A program made the position numbers and the translations under genes. The notes beneath the pieces are model-generated. The model saw only the letters and a program-made list of their open reading frames with translations, did no database searches and had not been told where the DNA came from. Shown piece after piece: positions 15,673 to 23,525 of a stretch of DNA of 23,946 bases. Position 1 is the first letter of the stretch. Each line of letters starts with the position of its first letter. The DNA comes from an uncultured Slackia sp. (GTDB lineage: Bacteria; Actinomycetota; Coriobacteriia; Coriobacteriales; Eggerthellaceae), in the NCBI GenBank assembly GCA_934661005.1, contig CAKUIK010000035.1:1-23946 (forward strand), in the 5' to 3' direction.

Positions 15673-17124
15673 ATGATTGGAACTATTTCCCTTCTCGGCC
15701 TTGGCGCCATCGTGATCCCGTTCGTCGTGGCCCTTATCATCGTGGTATCGCCGCAGCCCTACGCGAAATGGCTATGCATCGGCGCCGCAAGCGTGTCGAC
15801 CGCGCTCACCATCGCCGTATGGGCAATGCTCGCGCAAAACGGGGGAGAGACCGTTACCGTCGCCTTGGCCTCTATGGGCAACGCGACCATTTTGAGCCTG
15901 ATCTTCGACAAGATGTCGGTCATGCTCGCCACCGCATTCGTTGGAATCGGCCTGCTCATCTCGATTTACTCAGTTGGCTACATGAATGCCGGCAACCGCG
16001 AGCACCCCGATGCTCCGCGCCGTCGCTTCTACGCCTTCTTCACCGTGTTCATCGGCGCGATGGCCGGCCTCGTGTACAGCGACACGCTCGTGTGCCAGCT
16101 CGTGTTCTTCGAAATCACGGGCGCATGCTCGTGGGCCCTTATCGGCTACTACGGCACTCCCACCGCGAACAAGTCGGCTATGAAGGCGCTCATCCTCACG
16201 CACATCGGCGCGCTGGGACTCTATATCGCGACCTGCCTGCTGTTCTCGCAGACCGGTACGTTCGAGATTTCCGCAATCGCCGGCCTGTCCGATTCGTGGA
16301 AGATCGCCGTTCTGGTATGCATCGTCATCGCAGCGTGGGGCAAATCGGCGCAGCTGCCGTTTTACATGTGGCTGCCTTCCGCAATGGAAGCCCCCACGCC
16401 CGTTTCGGCCTACCTGCATGGCGCGTCCATGGTTAAGGTTGGCGTGGCCGTGCTCGCACGCGCCCTCGCTTCCGCAGGCGTGATTCCCGAGCCCGTTGGC
16501 TGGGTCATCGTGATAGGCGCCATCGTCACCATGATCTTCAGCTTCTTCATGTACCTGCCCCAGAAAGACATGAAGCGCCTGTTGGCCTTCTCGACCATCT
16601 CGCAGCTGTCCTACATCTTCTTGGGCTTCGGCTTCTTCGTGTTCGGCAGCCAGCTCGCCTTCGACGGCGGCGTGATGCACATGTTCAACCACGCCTTCGC
16701 GAAAACGCTGTTCTTCCTGGTTGCCGGCGCATTCAGCTACACCATGGGCACCCGCATGCTGCCTAAGCTCAAGGGTGTTTTGAAGAAGCAGCCGCTTCTG
16801 GCCGTCGGCTTCGGCGTCGCGGCGCTCGCCATCGCGGGCTGCCCGCCGTTCAACGGCTTCTTCAGCAAGTTCGCTATCTTCGCGGGCTCCTTCACCGCCG
16901 CGCAGGGCAACTGGCTGCTCACGGCCATCGTGGTCGTTGGCCTTATCGAAACCGTCGCGTGCTTCGCATGGTTCCTGAAGTGGATGGGCTCGGTCATTCC
17001 GGGCGAGCCTTCCGAAACCGTCGCCAACAGCCAGGCTTTGCCTAAGCCCATGGTCGGCGTGTTCATCGTATTGATCATCATGACCGTTTGCTCCAGCTTC
17101 ATCGCTGCAGCGTGGCTCGGATAG
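15673..17124 (+). CDS. hyfD: HyfD, second antiporter-like membrane subunit
   Basis: The 483-residue NuoL/M/N-family protein is close to E. coli HyfD (479). It shows VFFEITGACSWALIGY (Glu in helix 5), WGKSAQLPFYMWLPSAMEAPTPVSAYLHGASMVK (Lys in helix 7, then a second Lys), and DMKRLLAFSTISQLSY in the helix-8 region. This subunit exists in Hyf (FHL-2) but not in Hyc (FHL-1), so it is one of the genes that identify the cluster as hydrogenase-4 type. It should add an ion channel to the membrane arm. The ribosome binding site is AAGGGGGT, and the gap to hyfE is nine bases. Confidence 0.92.
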   Translation: MIGTISLLGLGAIVIPFVVALIIVVSPQPYAKWLCIGAASVSTALTIAVWAMLAQNGGETVTVALASMGNATILSLIFDKMSVMLATAFVGIGLLISIYSVGYMNAGNREHPDAPRRRFYAFFTVFIGAMAGLVYSDTLVCQLVFFEITGACSWALIGYYGTPTANKSAMKALILTHIGALGLYIATCLLFSQTGTFEISAIAGLSDSWKIAVLVCIVIAAWGKSAQLPFYMWLPSAMEAPTPVSAYLHGASMVKVGVAVLARALASAGVIPEPVGWVIVIGAIVTMIFSFFMYLPQKDMKRLLAFSTISQLSYIFLGFGFFVFGSQLAFDGGVMHMFNHAFAKTLFFLVAGAFSYTMGTRMLPKLKGVLKKQPLLAVGFGVAALAIAGCPPFNGFFSKFAIFAGSFTAAQGNWLLTAIVVVGLIETVACFAWFLKWMGSVIPGEPSETVANSQALPKPMVGVFIVLIIMTVCSSFIAAAWLG

Positions 17125-17133
17125 GAGGCAACA

Positions 17134-17787
17134 ATGAACGGATATGTTCTCGTGAATATCCTGGGCGCGTTGCTCATCGTGACCTCGCTGTCGGTCATGC
17201 TCACGCGCTCGCCGCGCACCTCCGCGTTCGAATACGCTGCGCAGTCGTGCGTGCTCGTGGCCATCTTCATTACGCTCGGCATGACCACCGGTTCGACCGA
17301 ACTGTTCACGTGGTCGTTCACTGCAACGCTCACGAAGGTCATCTTCGTGCCCGCCGTGGTTCTGTTCGCGTACAAGAAGATGGGCGCGCCCGAAAACACG
17401 GAAGGCTCTTCCACCACGCCGGTGCTCTCCATCGTGCTCGTGGCCATTGAGCTGCTCGTGTGCTTCATCGCCGTTATGGGAATTCAGCTTCCCACCGCGG
17501 CCGAGGTCAAGCCTGCGCTCGCCGTGTCGCTCGCGCACTTCTTCATTGGCCTGACCTGCATCATCACGCAGCGCAACATCTTGAAGCAGATGTTCGGCTA
17601 CTGCCTGATGGAAAACGGCTCGCATGTCACGCTCGCCCTGCTCGCGCCCCAGGCGCCCGAGCTCGTCGAGGTCGGCATCGCGACCGACGCCATTTTCGCC
17701 ATCATCATCATGGCGATCGTGGCAATGCGCATCTATACCTGCACTCATACGCTCAATGCGGATGAGCTTTCGGAATTGAAGGGTTAG
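17134..17787 (+). CDS. hyfE: HyfE, NuoK-like membrane subunit
   Basis: The 217-residue protein has six to seven helices and the same length as E. coli HyfE (216). The C-terminal half resembles NuoK (around LKQMFGYCLMENGSHVTLAL). It is Hyf-specific and absent from Hyc. By analogy with complex I it sits between the antiporter-like subunits and HyfC and carries buried charges for ion transfer. It is translationally close to both neighbours (nine-base gaps), with ribosome binding site AGGAGG. Confidence 0.9.
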   Translation: MNGYVLVNILGALLIVTSLSVMLTRSPRTSAFEYAAQSCVLVAIFITLGMTTGSTELFTWSFTATLTKVIFVPAVVLFAYKKMGAPENTEGSSTTPVLSIVLVAIELLVCFIAVMGIQLPTAAEVKPALAVSLAHFFIGLTCIITQRNILKQMFGYCLMENGSHVTLALLAPQAPELVEVGIATDAIFAIIIMAIVAMRIYTCTHTLNADELSELKG

Positions 17788-17796
17788 GGGGTCATC

Positions 17797-19356
17797 ATGG
17801 ATTTCGCGACTATGCTCGTCGTACTGCTTGCGATCCCCTTGATCGCCGCGCTGCTCATGGCGGTTTTGCCTTCCAAGGCCGTGCCCGCCGCAGCGTATGA
17901 ATCGATTCACGTCTTGTCGGTCGGCGCCGTATGCGTGCTGGCGATCTACCTGGTCGTCAACGAATTCGTTTCGGGAACCGCCATTGAGGCGTGCGGCCTG
18001 TGGTTCCGCCTCGACGGGCTGGGCTCAATCTTCGCCACCCTTATCGGCGTGATCGGACTGCTCACGGGCATCTACTCCATCGCCTACGTGCGCCACGACG
18101 TCGAAATCGGCAACATGGGCCCTGGCCAGGTGAAGCAATACTACGTGTTCTTCAGCCTGTTCGTGTTCTCGATGCTTCTCGTTGCAACCTCGAACAACAT
18201 CATCATGATGTGGGCCGCCATTGAAGCGACCACGCTCGCGACAGTGTTCCTCGTGGGCTCCTACAACACGAAGCTCTCGCTTGAGGCTGCATGGAAGTAC
18301 GTCATCGTATGCACCGCCGGCGTGGCGTTCGGCCTGTACGGCACCGTGTTGGTTTACGCCAACGCGAACGCGCTCATGGCCGACCCGACTCAGGCCGTGT
18401 TCTGGACCTCGATCCTGCCGTACGCAACGCAGTTCGACGCCCAGCTCATCCAGATTGCGTTCGTGTTCGCCGCCATCGGCTTCGGCACGAAGGCCGGCCT
18501 GTTCCCCATGCACACCTGGCTGCCCGATGCCCACTCCGAGGCCCCGAGCCCCGTTTCGGCATTGCTTTCCGGCGTGCTGCTGAAGTGCGCGATGCTCATC
18601 ATCATCCGCTTCTACATTCTGGCCATCCAGGCCGTTGGCCCCACCTTCCCGCAGACCGTCATGCTCATTTTGGGCGCGATCTCGGTCGGCATGGCCGCCC
18701 TGGCCGTGTTCTCGCAAGACGACCTCAAGCGCAAGCTGGCGTACCACTCCTGCGAAAACATCGGCATCGTGGCTTTGTGCTTGGGCTTCGGCGGACCGCT
18801 CGGCATCGCCGCAGCGCTTCTGCACTGCGTGACGCACGGCTTCACCAAGGCGCTGCTGTTCTGCATCTCGGGCAACGTGCTCATGAAGTACGGCACCCGC
18901 GACCTGAACAAGATCAGCGGCATTCTGCGCGTGGCCCCCACGACCGCCGTGCTCATGGCAATCGGATTTTTCGCCCTCGCCGGCTTCCCGCCGTTCGCCA
19001 TGTTCGTGTCTGAGATTATGGCATTCGCCGCAGGCGTGCTTGGCGGGCACATCGCGCTCGTGGTGCTGTTCGGCATCGCGCTGACCATCGTCGTCGCGGC
19101 GTGCGTGCACGTGGTGACCGGCGCCGTGTTCGGCGAAGCACCTGAAACTGTGAAGAAGGGCGACGTCGGCGCGCTGGCGTTGGCCCCCGAGATCATCATG
19201 GTCGCCGTCATTCTGTGGTTCGGCGTTGCAATGCCGCAGCCGGTTATCGCAGGCGTCGAAGACGCGACCGCCATCGTTTTGCAGTCCGACGTCAACGCAC
19301 TGCACGAAGAGCCTCTGTTCTCGAGCCTCTTCGGCGCATCGGAAACGATGGAATAA
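17797..19356 (+). CDS. hyfF: HyfF, third antiporter-like membrane subunit
   Basis: The 519-residue NuoL/M/N-family protein is close to E. coli HyfF (526) and, like HyfD, Hyf-specific. Visible signatures are MMWAAIEATTLATVFLVGSY (Glu of helix 5), GTKAGLFPMHTWLPDAHSEAPSPVSALLSG (Lys of helix 7, next to TWLPDAH), and DDLKRKLAYHSCENIGIV (Lys and His of helix 8). Late in the protein, where HyfB has CFVKAYGV with a lysine, this one reads ACVHVVTGAVFGEAP with a histidine at the matching place. The ribosome binding site before the start at 17797 is the weak AGGGGGT. The end is nine bases from hyfG. Confidence 0.91.
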   Translation: MDFATMLVVLLAIPLIAALLMAVLPSKAVPAAAYESIHVLSVGAVCVLAIYLVVNEFVSGTAIEACGLWFRLDGLGSIFATLIGVIGLLTGIYSIAYVRHDVEIGNMGPGQVKQYYVFFSLFVFSMLLVATSNNIIMMWAAIEATTLATVFLVGSYNTKLSLEAAWKYVIVCTAGVAFGLYGTVLVYANANALMADPTQAVFWTSILPYATQFDAQLIQIAFVFAAIGFGTKAGLFPMHTWLPDAHSEAPSPVSALLSGVLLKCAMLIIIRFYILAIQAVGPTFPQTVMLILGAISVGMAALAVFSQDDLKRKLAYHSCENIGIVALCLGFGGPLGIAAALLHCVTHGFTKALLFCISGNVLMKYGTRDLNKISGILRVAPTTAVLMAIGFFALAGFPPFAMFVSEIMAFAAGVLGGHIALVVLFGIALTIVVAACVHVVTGAVFGEAPETVKKGDVGALALAPEIIMVAVILWFGVAMPQPVIAGVEDATAIVLQSDVNALHEEPLFSSLFGASETME

Positions 19357-19365
19357 GGAGGAGTT

Positions 19366-21102
19366 ATGACTGCAACAGCAAAATCTCGCGCGAGGGTGTG
19401 CGAGTCGCATATCGAGGCGGTTCAGAATAACTTCCCCGGAGTTGTGAAGCATTACGAATGGCAGGCGGAAGACCAGGTGACCGTCACGGTCGAGGCCGAC
19501 GCCGCGCCTGAGGTCATCGAATATCTGTACTATCAGCGCGACGGCTTTATGCCCGTGATGGTCGGCAACGACGAGCGCCAGCTCAACGGCCACTACGCGC
19601 TGTACTACGTGCTCTCTATGGAAGGCGAGGATCGCGGCTTCCTCACCGTGCGCGTCGAAGTTCCGCGCGATACCGAAACCTTCCGCGCCGTGTCGGCGAA
19701 AGTTCCGGCCGCGGTATGGAGCGAGCGCGAAGTGCAAGACATGTTCGGCCTGAAAGCCGAGGGCATCATCGACGGTCGCAACCTCGTGCTGCCCGATGAC
19801 TGGCCTGCCGGCATGTACCCGCTGCGCAAGGACACGATGGATTACCGCTATCGCCCCGCTCCCACGAGCGACCTCGAGAGCTACGAGTTCTTGAAGGAAA
19901 CCGGCGACAAGGAAACCACCATCATTCCGATGGGTCCTTTGCACATCACCTCTGACGAGCCCGGCCACTTCCGCCTGTTCGTCGACGGCGAAACCATCAT
20001 CGACGCCGACTACCGCCTGTTCTTCATCCATCGCGGCATGGAGAAATGCGCCGAATCGCGCATGAACTACGACCAGGTGCCCTTCCTTGCAGAGCGCGTG
20101 TGCGGCATTTGCGGCTACGCGCACTCGGTGGCCTATTCCGAAACCATCGAGCATGCCCAGGGCATCGAAGTGCCGCTGCGCGCCCAGGTCATTCGCTCCA
20201 TCGCGCTCGAGACTGAGCGCCTGCATTCGCACCTGCTCAATTTGGGCCTTGTGTGCCACTACACCGGCTTCGACACGGGCTTCCAGCACTTCTTCCGCGT
20301 ACGCGAGAAGGCGATGGATTTGGCCGAGCTTTTGACCGGCGCCCGCAAGACCTACGGCTTGAACCTCATTGGCGGCGTGCGTCGCGACATGCTCGCAGAG
20401 CAGACGATCGAAACCCGCCGCCTTCTGGCAGAGCTGCGCGCCGACGTGAAGCGCCTCGTGGACGAGATGACCTCGACCCCGAACTTCATGAAGCGTACCC
20501 AGGGCGTTGGCGTGCTCGACAAGAAAATCGCGCGCGACTACAGCCCCGTCGGCCCGCTCATGCGCGGCTCGGGCTTTGCCCGCGACACGCGTTGGGTGCA
20601 CCCGTTCGACGGCTACAAGCTCATCGCCGACAAGCATAAGCCCATCACAGAAGATTCTTGCGACGTGCTTGGCCGTACGCTCGTGCGCATCGGAGAAGTG
20701 TTCGACAGCATCGACATTATCGAAGAGCTGCTCGACATGGAACTGCCGAAGGGCCCCGTGCTCACCGAAGGCTGGACCTACGACCCGAACAAGTTCGCGC
20801 TCGGCTTCACCGAGGCTCCGCGCGGCGAGGACGTGCACTGGTCGATGGTCGGCGACAACCAGAAGTGCTACCGTTGGCGCTGCAAAGCGTCCACGTACAG
20901 CAACTGGCCGGTCCTGCGCTACATGTTCCGCGGCAACACCATTTCCGACGCCGCCCTTATCGTGGGCAGCCTCGACCCGTGCTACTCGTGCACGGAGCGC
21001 GTGACCGTCGTCGACGTGAACAAGCGCACGCAGAAGACCTTGAGCAAGACGCAGCTCGAGAACTACTGCGCCGACCGTCGCCATTCGCCGCTGAAAGATT
21101 AG
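19366..21102 (+). CDS. hyfG: HyfG, large catalytic subunit of group 4a [NiFe]-hydrogenase
   Basis: The 578-residue protein fuses a NuoC-like N-terminal domain (about residues 10-165) to a NuoD-like catalytic domain. The Ni-Fe site ligands are C246 and C249 (RVCGICGYAHS) and C539 and C542 (DPCYSCTER). It reduces protons to H2 with electrons from the small subunit HyfI. After R545 there is a 33-residue tail (VTVVDVNKRTQ to the end) matching the HycE tail that HycI removes after Ni insertion, so cleavage is expected between R545 and V546. The tail ends SPLKD, like the conserved SPLK of HycE. The start has an excellent AAGGAGGAG site. Length agrees with E. coli HycE and HyfG (about 555-570). Confidence 0.95.
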   Translation: MTATAKSRARVCESHIEAVQNNFPGVVKHYEWQAEDQVTVTVEADAAPEVIEYLYYQRDGFMPVMVGNDERQLNGHYALYYVLSMEGEDRGFLTVRVEVPRDTETFRAVSAKVPAAVWSEREVQDMFGLKAEGIIDGRNLVLPDDWPAGMYPLRKDTMDYRYRPAPTSDLESYEFLKETGDKETTIIPMGPLHITSDEPGHFRLFVDGETIIDADYRLFFIHRGMEKCAESRMNYDQVPFLAERVCGICGYAHSVAYSETIEHAQGIEVPLRAQVIRSIALETERLHSHLLNLGLVCHYTGFDTGFQHFFRVREKAMDLAELLTGARKTYGLNLIGGVRRDMLAEQTIETRRLLAELRADVKRLVDEMTSTPNFMKRTQGVGVLDKKIARDYSPVGPLMRGSGFARDTRWVHPFDGYKLIADKHKPITEDSCDVLGRTLVRIGEVFDSIDIIEELLDMELPKGPVLTEGWTYDPNKFALGFTEAPRGEDVHWSMVGDNQKCYRWRCKASTYSNWPVLRYMFRGNTISDAALIVGSLDPCYSCTERVTVVDVNKRTQKTLSKTQLENYCADRRHSPLKD

Positions 21103-21112
21103 GAGGTGCGCA

Positions 21113-21685
21113 ATGCTTAAGACGATCAAAGAAATACTGCGCACCGGCAATGCCACGGTGCAATATCCCGCGGCACCGCTGCATCAATACGACGGCTACC
21201 GCGGCAAGCCCGAGCATGACGCCGTAGAGTGCATCAGCTGCGCGGCCTGCGCAAACGTATGCCCGCCCAACGCCATTCAAATGCAAATCGACGTTGAAGC
21301 CGGCACCACCACCTGGTCGATCAACTTCGGGCGCTGCATTTTCTGCGGCCGCTGCGAAGAGGTGTGCCCCACGAAGGCCATCAAGCTCAGCAAGGAATTC
21401 GAGCTCGCCGTCATGGACAAAAACGACCTCGAGGAAACGGCAACCTACAGCCTGGCAGCATGCGAGCGCTGCGGCAAGTACTACGCGACCAACAAGCAAG
21501 TCGCGTACGCAACGGCCATTCTGCAGCAAAGCGCCGACAGCCCCGAAGTCGCCAAGTCGCTCGAGCTTTCGCATGTGTGCCCGGCATGCCGTCGCAAAGA
21601 TGACGCATATCGCGCCAAACGCAACGACGAGCTGCAAGGCGCCAAGCGCAAGAAGAAGATGGAGGCCAAAGATGATAATCGATAG
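21113..21685 (+). CDS. hyfH: HyfH, two-cluster ferredoxin subunit (NuoI-like)
   Basis: The 190-residue protein carries two [4Fe-4S] motifs, CISCAACANVC (C40, C43, C46, C50) and CIFCGRCEEVC (C75, C78, C81, C85). A further four-cysteine site is formed by CERC (C117, C120) and CPAC (C156, C159), as in E. coli HycF, probably binding one metal ion structurally. It relays electrons from HyfA to HyfI at the membrane interface. The lysine-rich C-terminus (KRKKKMEAKDDNR) overlaps the start of hyfI by 14 bases, pointing to translational coupling. The ribosome binding site is AGGAGGTG. Confidence 0.92.
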   Translation: MLKTIKEILRTGNATVQYPAAPLHQYDGYRGKPEHDAVECISCAACANVCPPNAIQMQIDVEAGTTTWSINFGRCIFCGRCEEVCPTKAIKLSKEFELAVMDKNDLEETATYSLAACERCGKYYATNKQVAYATAILQQSADSPEVAKSLELSHVCPACRRKDDAYRAKRNDELQGAKRKKKMEAKDDNR

Positions 21686-22565
21686 GCAACACCCCGAGGC
21701 GCTCCAGTACCAGCCCGACAAGCGCACGCTCGACGAAAGCGTGCAGAAGGCCAAGCTCGCACTGCTCAACGATATCAAGCGCTCCGTCTATATTTACCGC
21801 GTCGACTGCGGCGGCTGCAATGGCTGCGAAATCGAGATTTTCTCGACCATCACGCCCGTGTTCGACGCCGAGCGCTTCGGTATCAAGAACACGCCGAGCC
21901 CGCGTCATGCCGACATTTTGGTATACACCGGCGCCATGACGCGCGCCATGCGCATGCCCGCGCTGCGCGCGTACGACGGTGCGCCCGACCCGAAGCTCGT
22001 CGTGAGCTACGGCGCATGCGGCTGCACAGGCGGCGTGTTCCACGACAATTACTGCACGTGGGGCGGAACTGACAAAATCATTCCGGTCGATGTCTACATC
22101 CCCGGATGCCCGCCGACTCCCGCCCAAACCATCTATGGCTTTGCAATGACGCTTGGACTTTTGGGCCAAAAGCTCAAGCATAAAGACGATTTCGAGAAGC
22201 CCGGCGAGCAGGCGACGCTGCGCTACGCAGACATTCCCTACAAAGTGCGCACCACGCTTGAGAAAGAAGCACGCCTGTATTCGGGATATCTGCAGGGCGA
22301 GCAGCTTGCAGATGAGTTCTTGACCACTTTGGAAAAGAACCCGCAAAACGTGATGGGCGCCGTAAGCGCGCTCATCGAGGGCCAAAGCGACCCGCGCCGC
22401 GCCGAAGTCTACAAGCATCTGGGCGATGTGCTCAACAAGATGACGGTCGACGCCGACGCCAACCAGGCGCTGCTCAAGCAAGCGCTCGAGAAAGTCATCG
22501 TTGCAGGTGGCGACGGCAAAGCGGCCGCCATCGCAAGCGAGGCGCTGATCGGCAATGGAAGGTAA
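21672..22565 (+). CDS. hyfI: HyfI, small subunit of the hydrogenase (NuoB-like)
   Basis: The 297-residue protein holds the proximal [4Fe-4S] cluster next to the Ni-Fe site: VDCGGCNGCEIE (C46, C49, C52), SYGACGCTGG (C116) and PGCPPTP (C146). It resembles E. coli HycG and HyfI (about 252-255) along nearly the whole length, but is some 40 residues longer at the C-terminus, where residues about 255-297 are helical and alanine-rich. The start ATG at 21672 lies inside hyfH and gives the expected N-terminus. An open frame extends much further upstream but is only the shadow of hyfH. It overlaps the next gene by 11 bases. Confidence 0.93.
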   Translation: MIIDRQHPEALQYQPDKRTLDESVQKAKLALLNDIKRSVYIYRVDCGGCNGCEIEIFSTITPVFDAERFGIKNTPSPRHADILVYTGAMTRAMRMPALRAYDGAPDPKLVVSYGACGCTGGVFHDNYCTWGGTDKIIPVDVYIPGCPPTPAQTIYGFAMTLGLLGQKLKHKDDFEKPGEQATLRYADIPYKVRTTLEKEARLYSGYLQGEQLADEFLTTLEKNPQNVMGAVSALIEGQSDPRRAEVYKHLGDVLNKMTVDADANQALLKQALEKVIVAGGDGKAAAIASEALIGNGR

Positions 22566-23034
22566 CGCACGCGATTACGCGCCCTGGGCGCCCGCCTCGG
22601 CCAAAGACGCCGGGGCGGGTGCTGCCGAGGTCGTGTTCTACCAGCTCACGAAGAAGTTCGTCGACACCGAGAAATCGATTCCCGACGACGCGCAAGACGT
22701 GCTGTACTACACGCTCGCGGTGGGGCACCACACAGGTGTCATCGACTGCTTCGAAGAGCAATTCCGCACGCCGCTTGCGCGTTACGAAGAGATGGTAGGC
22801 GCTATGTCCGAAAGCGATATTCGCTACAAGCTCGAGGGCATGATGCGCCACGGCGAGATTCAGATCGATAAAACGAATCTCGCCGTGGTCGTGCCCGGGC
22901 TTCAGGCTTTCGAAGAGGCTGCAAGCACGCTCTCGCCTGAAGCACGCGCATGCTACGAATCGCTGAAGGCAACGGTCGACACGCTCGCGCGGGAAGGCGC
23001 GGCTTACATCATGGGAAGGATTCGAAGGCCATGA
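22555..23034 (+). CDS. hycH: HycH/HyfJ-type hydrogenase assembly protein
   Basis: The 159-residue soluble protein corresponds to E. coli HycH (136) and HyfJ. Matching segments include VVFYQLTKKFVD, VLYYTLAVGHHTGVIDC, a block EGMMRHGEIQID, and the end AYIMGRIRRP. The family acts in maturation of the HycE/HyfG large subunit and is not a structural part of the complex. The N-terminal 25 residues (MEGNARDYAPWAPASAKDAG) are extra relative to HycH, so a later start is possible, though the ATG at 22555 fits the 11-base overlap with hyfI. It ends in an ATGA overlap with the protease gene. Confidence 0.9.
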   Translation: MEGNARDYAPWAPASAKDAGAGAAEVVFYQLTKKFVDTEKSIPDDAQDVLYYTLAVGHHTGVIDCFEEQFRTPLARYEEMVGAMSESDIRYKLEGMMRHGEIQIDKTNLAVVVPGLQAFEEAASTLSPEARACYESLKATVDTLAREGAAYIMGRIRRP

Positions 23035-23486
23035 GTGGAAAAGCTGTCCTCACGGTAGGCGCGGTGCTACGCGGCGATGATGCGGCGGGCCCCATGCTCT
23101 CGAAGATGCTCGAAGAAGGCCCTATCGAAGGCTGGACGAACATCGACGGGGGACAAATGCCCGAAGATCAGCTCGCCGTGGTGCGCCGCATGGAACCAGA
23201 CGTGCTTTTGCTGGTCGATGCGGCCGATATGTCCGAAGAACCGGGCACGATTGCCGTGCTCGATGAGGACGACGTTGCCACAAACATGCTGTTTACTACC
23301 CACTCACTCCCAATTTCTTTTCTGCTCAAAGAGCTCAAAAACTGTTGTGGTAGTGTCGTGTTCCTCGGCATCCAGCCGGCGCAGCTCGAGTTTTTGAGTC
23401 CGCTGACACCTGCGGTGCACGAGGCGGTTGAGAAAATTTACGGAATGCTGAAAGCGGGAAGCGATTTCGCTGCGAGCGCTTCGTAA
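23031..23486 (+). CDS. hycI: HycI-type hydrogenase maturation endopeptidase
   Basis: The 151-residue protease of the HycI/HybD family (E. coli HycI 156) senses Ni in the large subunit through D16 (RGDDAAGP), D63 (LLVDAADM) and H91 (FTTHSLP), matching D16, D62 and H90 of E. coli HycI. Its substrate here is the C-terminal tail of HyfG. The family's usual GN near the N-terminus reads GA (G10-A11). I chose ATG 23031, which overlaps the hycH stop as ATGA, over an upstream in-frame ATG at 22950 that adds non-homologous residues from hycH coding sequence. Confidence 0.92.
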   Translation: MSGKAVLTVGAVLRGDDAAGPMLSKMLEEGPIEGWTNIDGGQMPEDQLAVVRRMEPDVLLLVDAADMSEEPGTIAVLDEDDVATNMLFTTHSLPISFLLKELKNCCGSVVFLGIQPAQLEFLSPLTPAVHEAVEKIYGMLKAGSDFAASAS

Positions 23487-23490
23487 AAAA

Positions 23491-23507
23491 TGGGGCATGG
23501 CGCCCCA
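23491..23507 (+). other. small hairpin between hycI and the formate channel gene
   Basis: TGGGGC (23491-23496) pairs with GCCCCA (23502-23507) over a five-base loop, followed by AAA rather than T. It is unlikely to stop transcription, so the channel gene is probably co-transcribed. Confidence 0.45.
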
Positions 23508-23525
23508 AAACGGATGGAGGTTGGT

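Noticed and set aside
12124..19356. Membrane subunits as respiratory complex I or an Mrp antiporter
   Set aside because: The order and number of subunits, the fused NuoC-NuoD-like large subunit with both Ni-binding cysteine pairs, and the neighbouring hycH, hycI and fdhF identify hydrogenase-4; complex I large subunits lack these cysteines.
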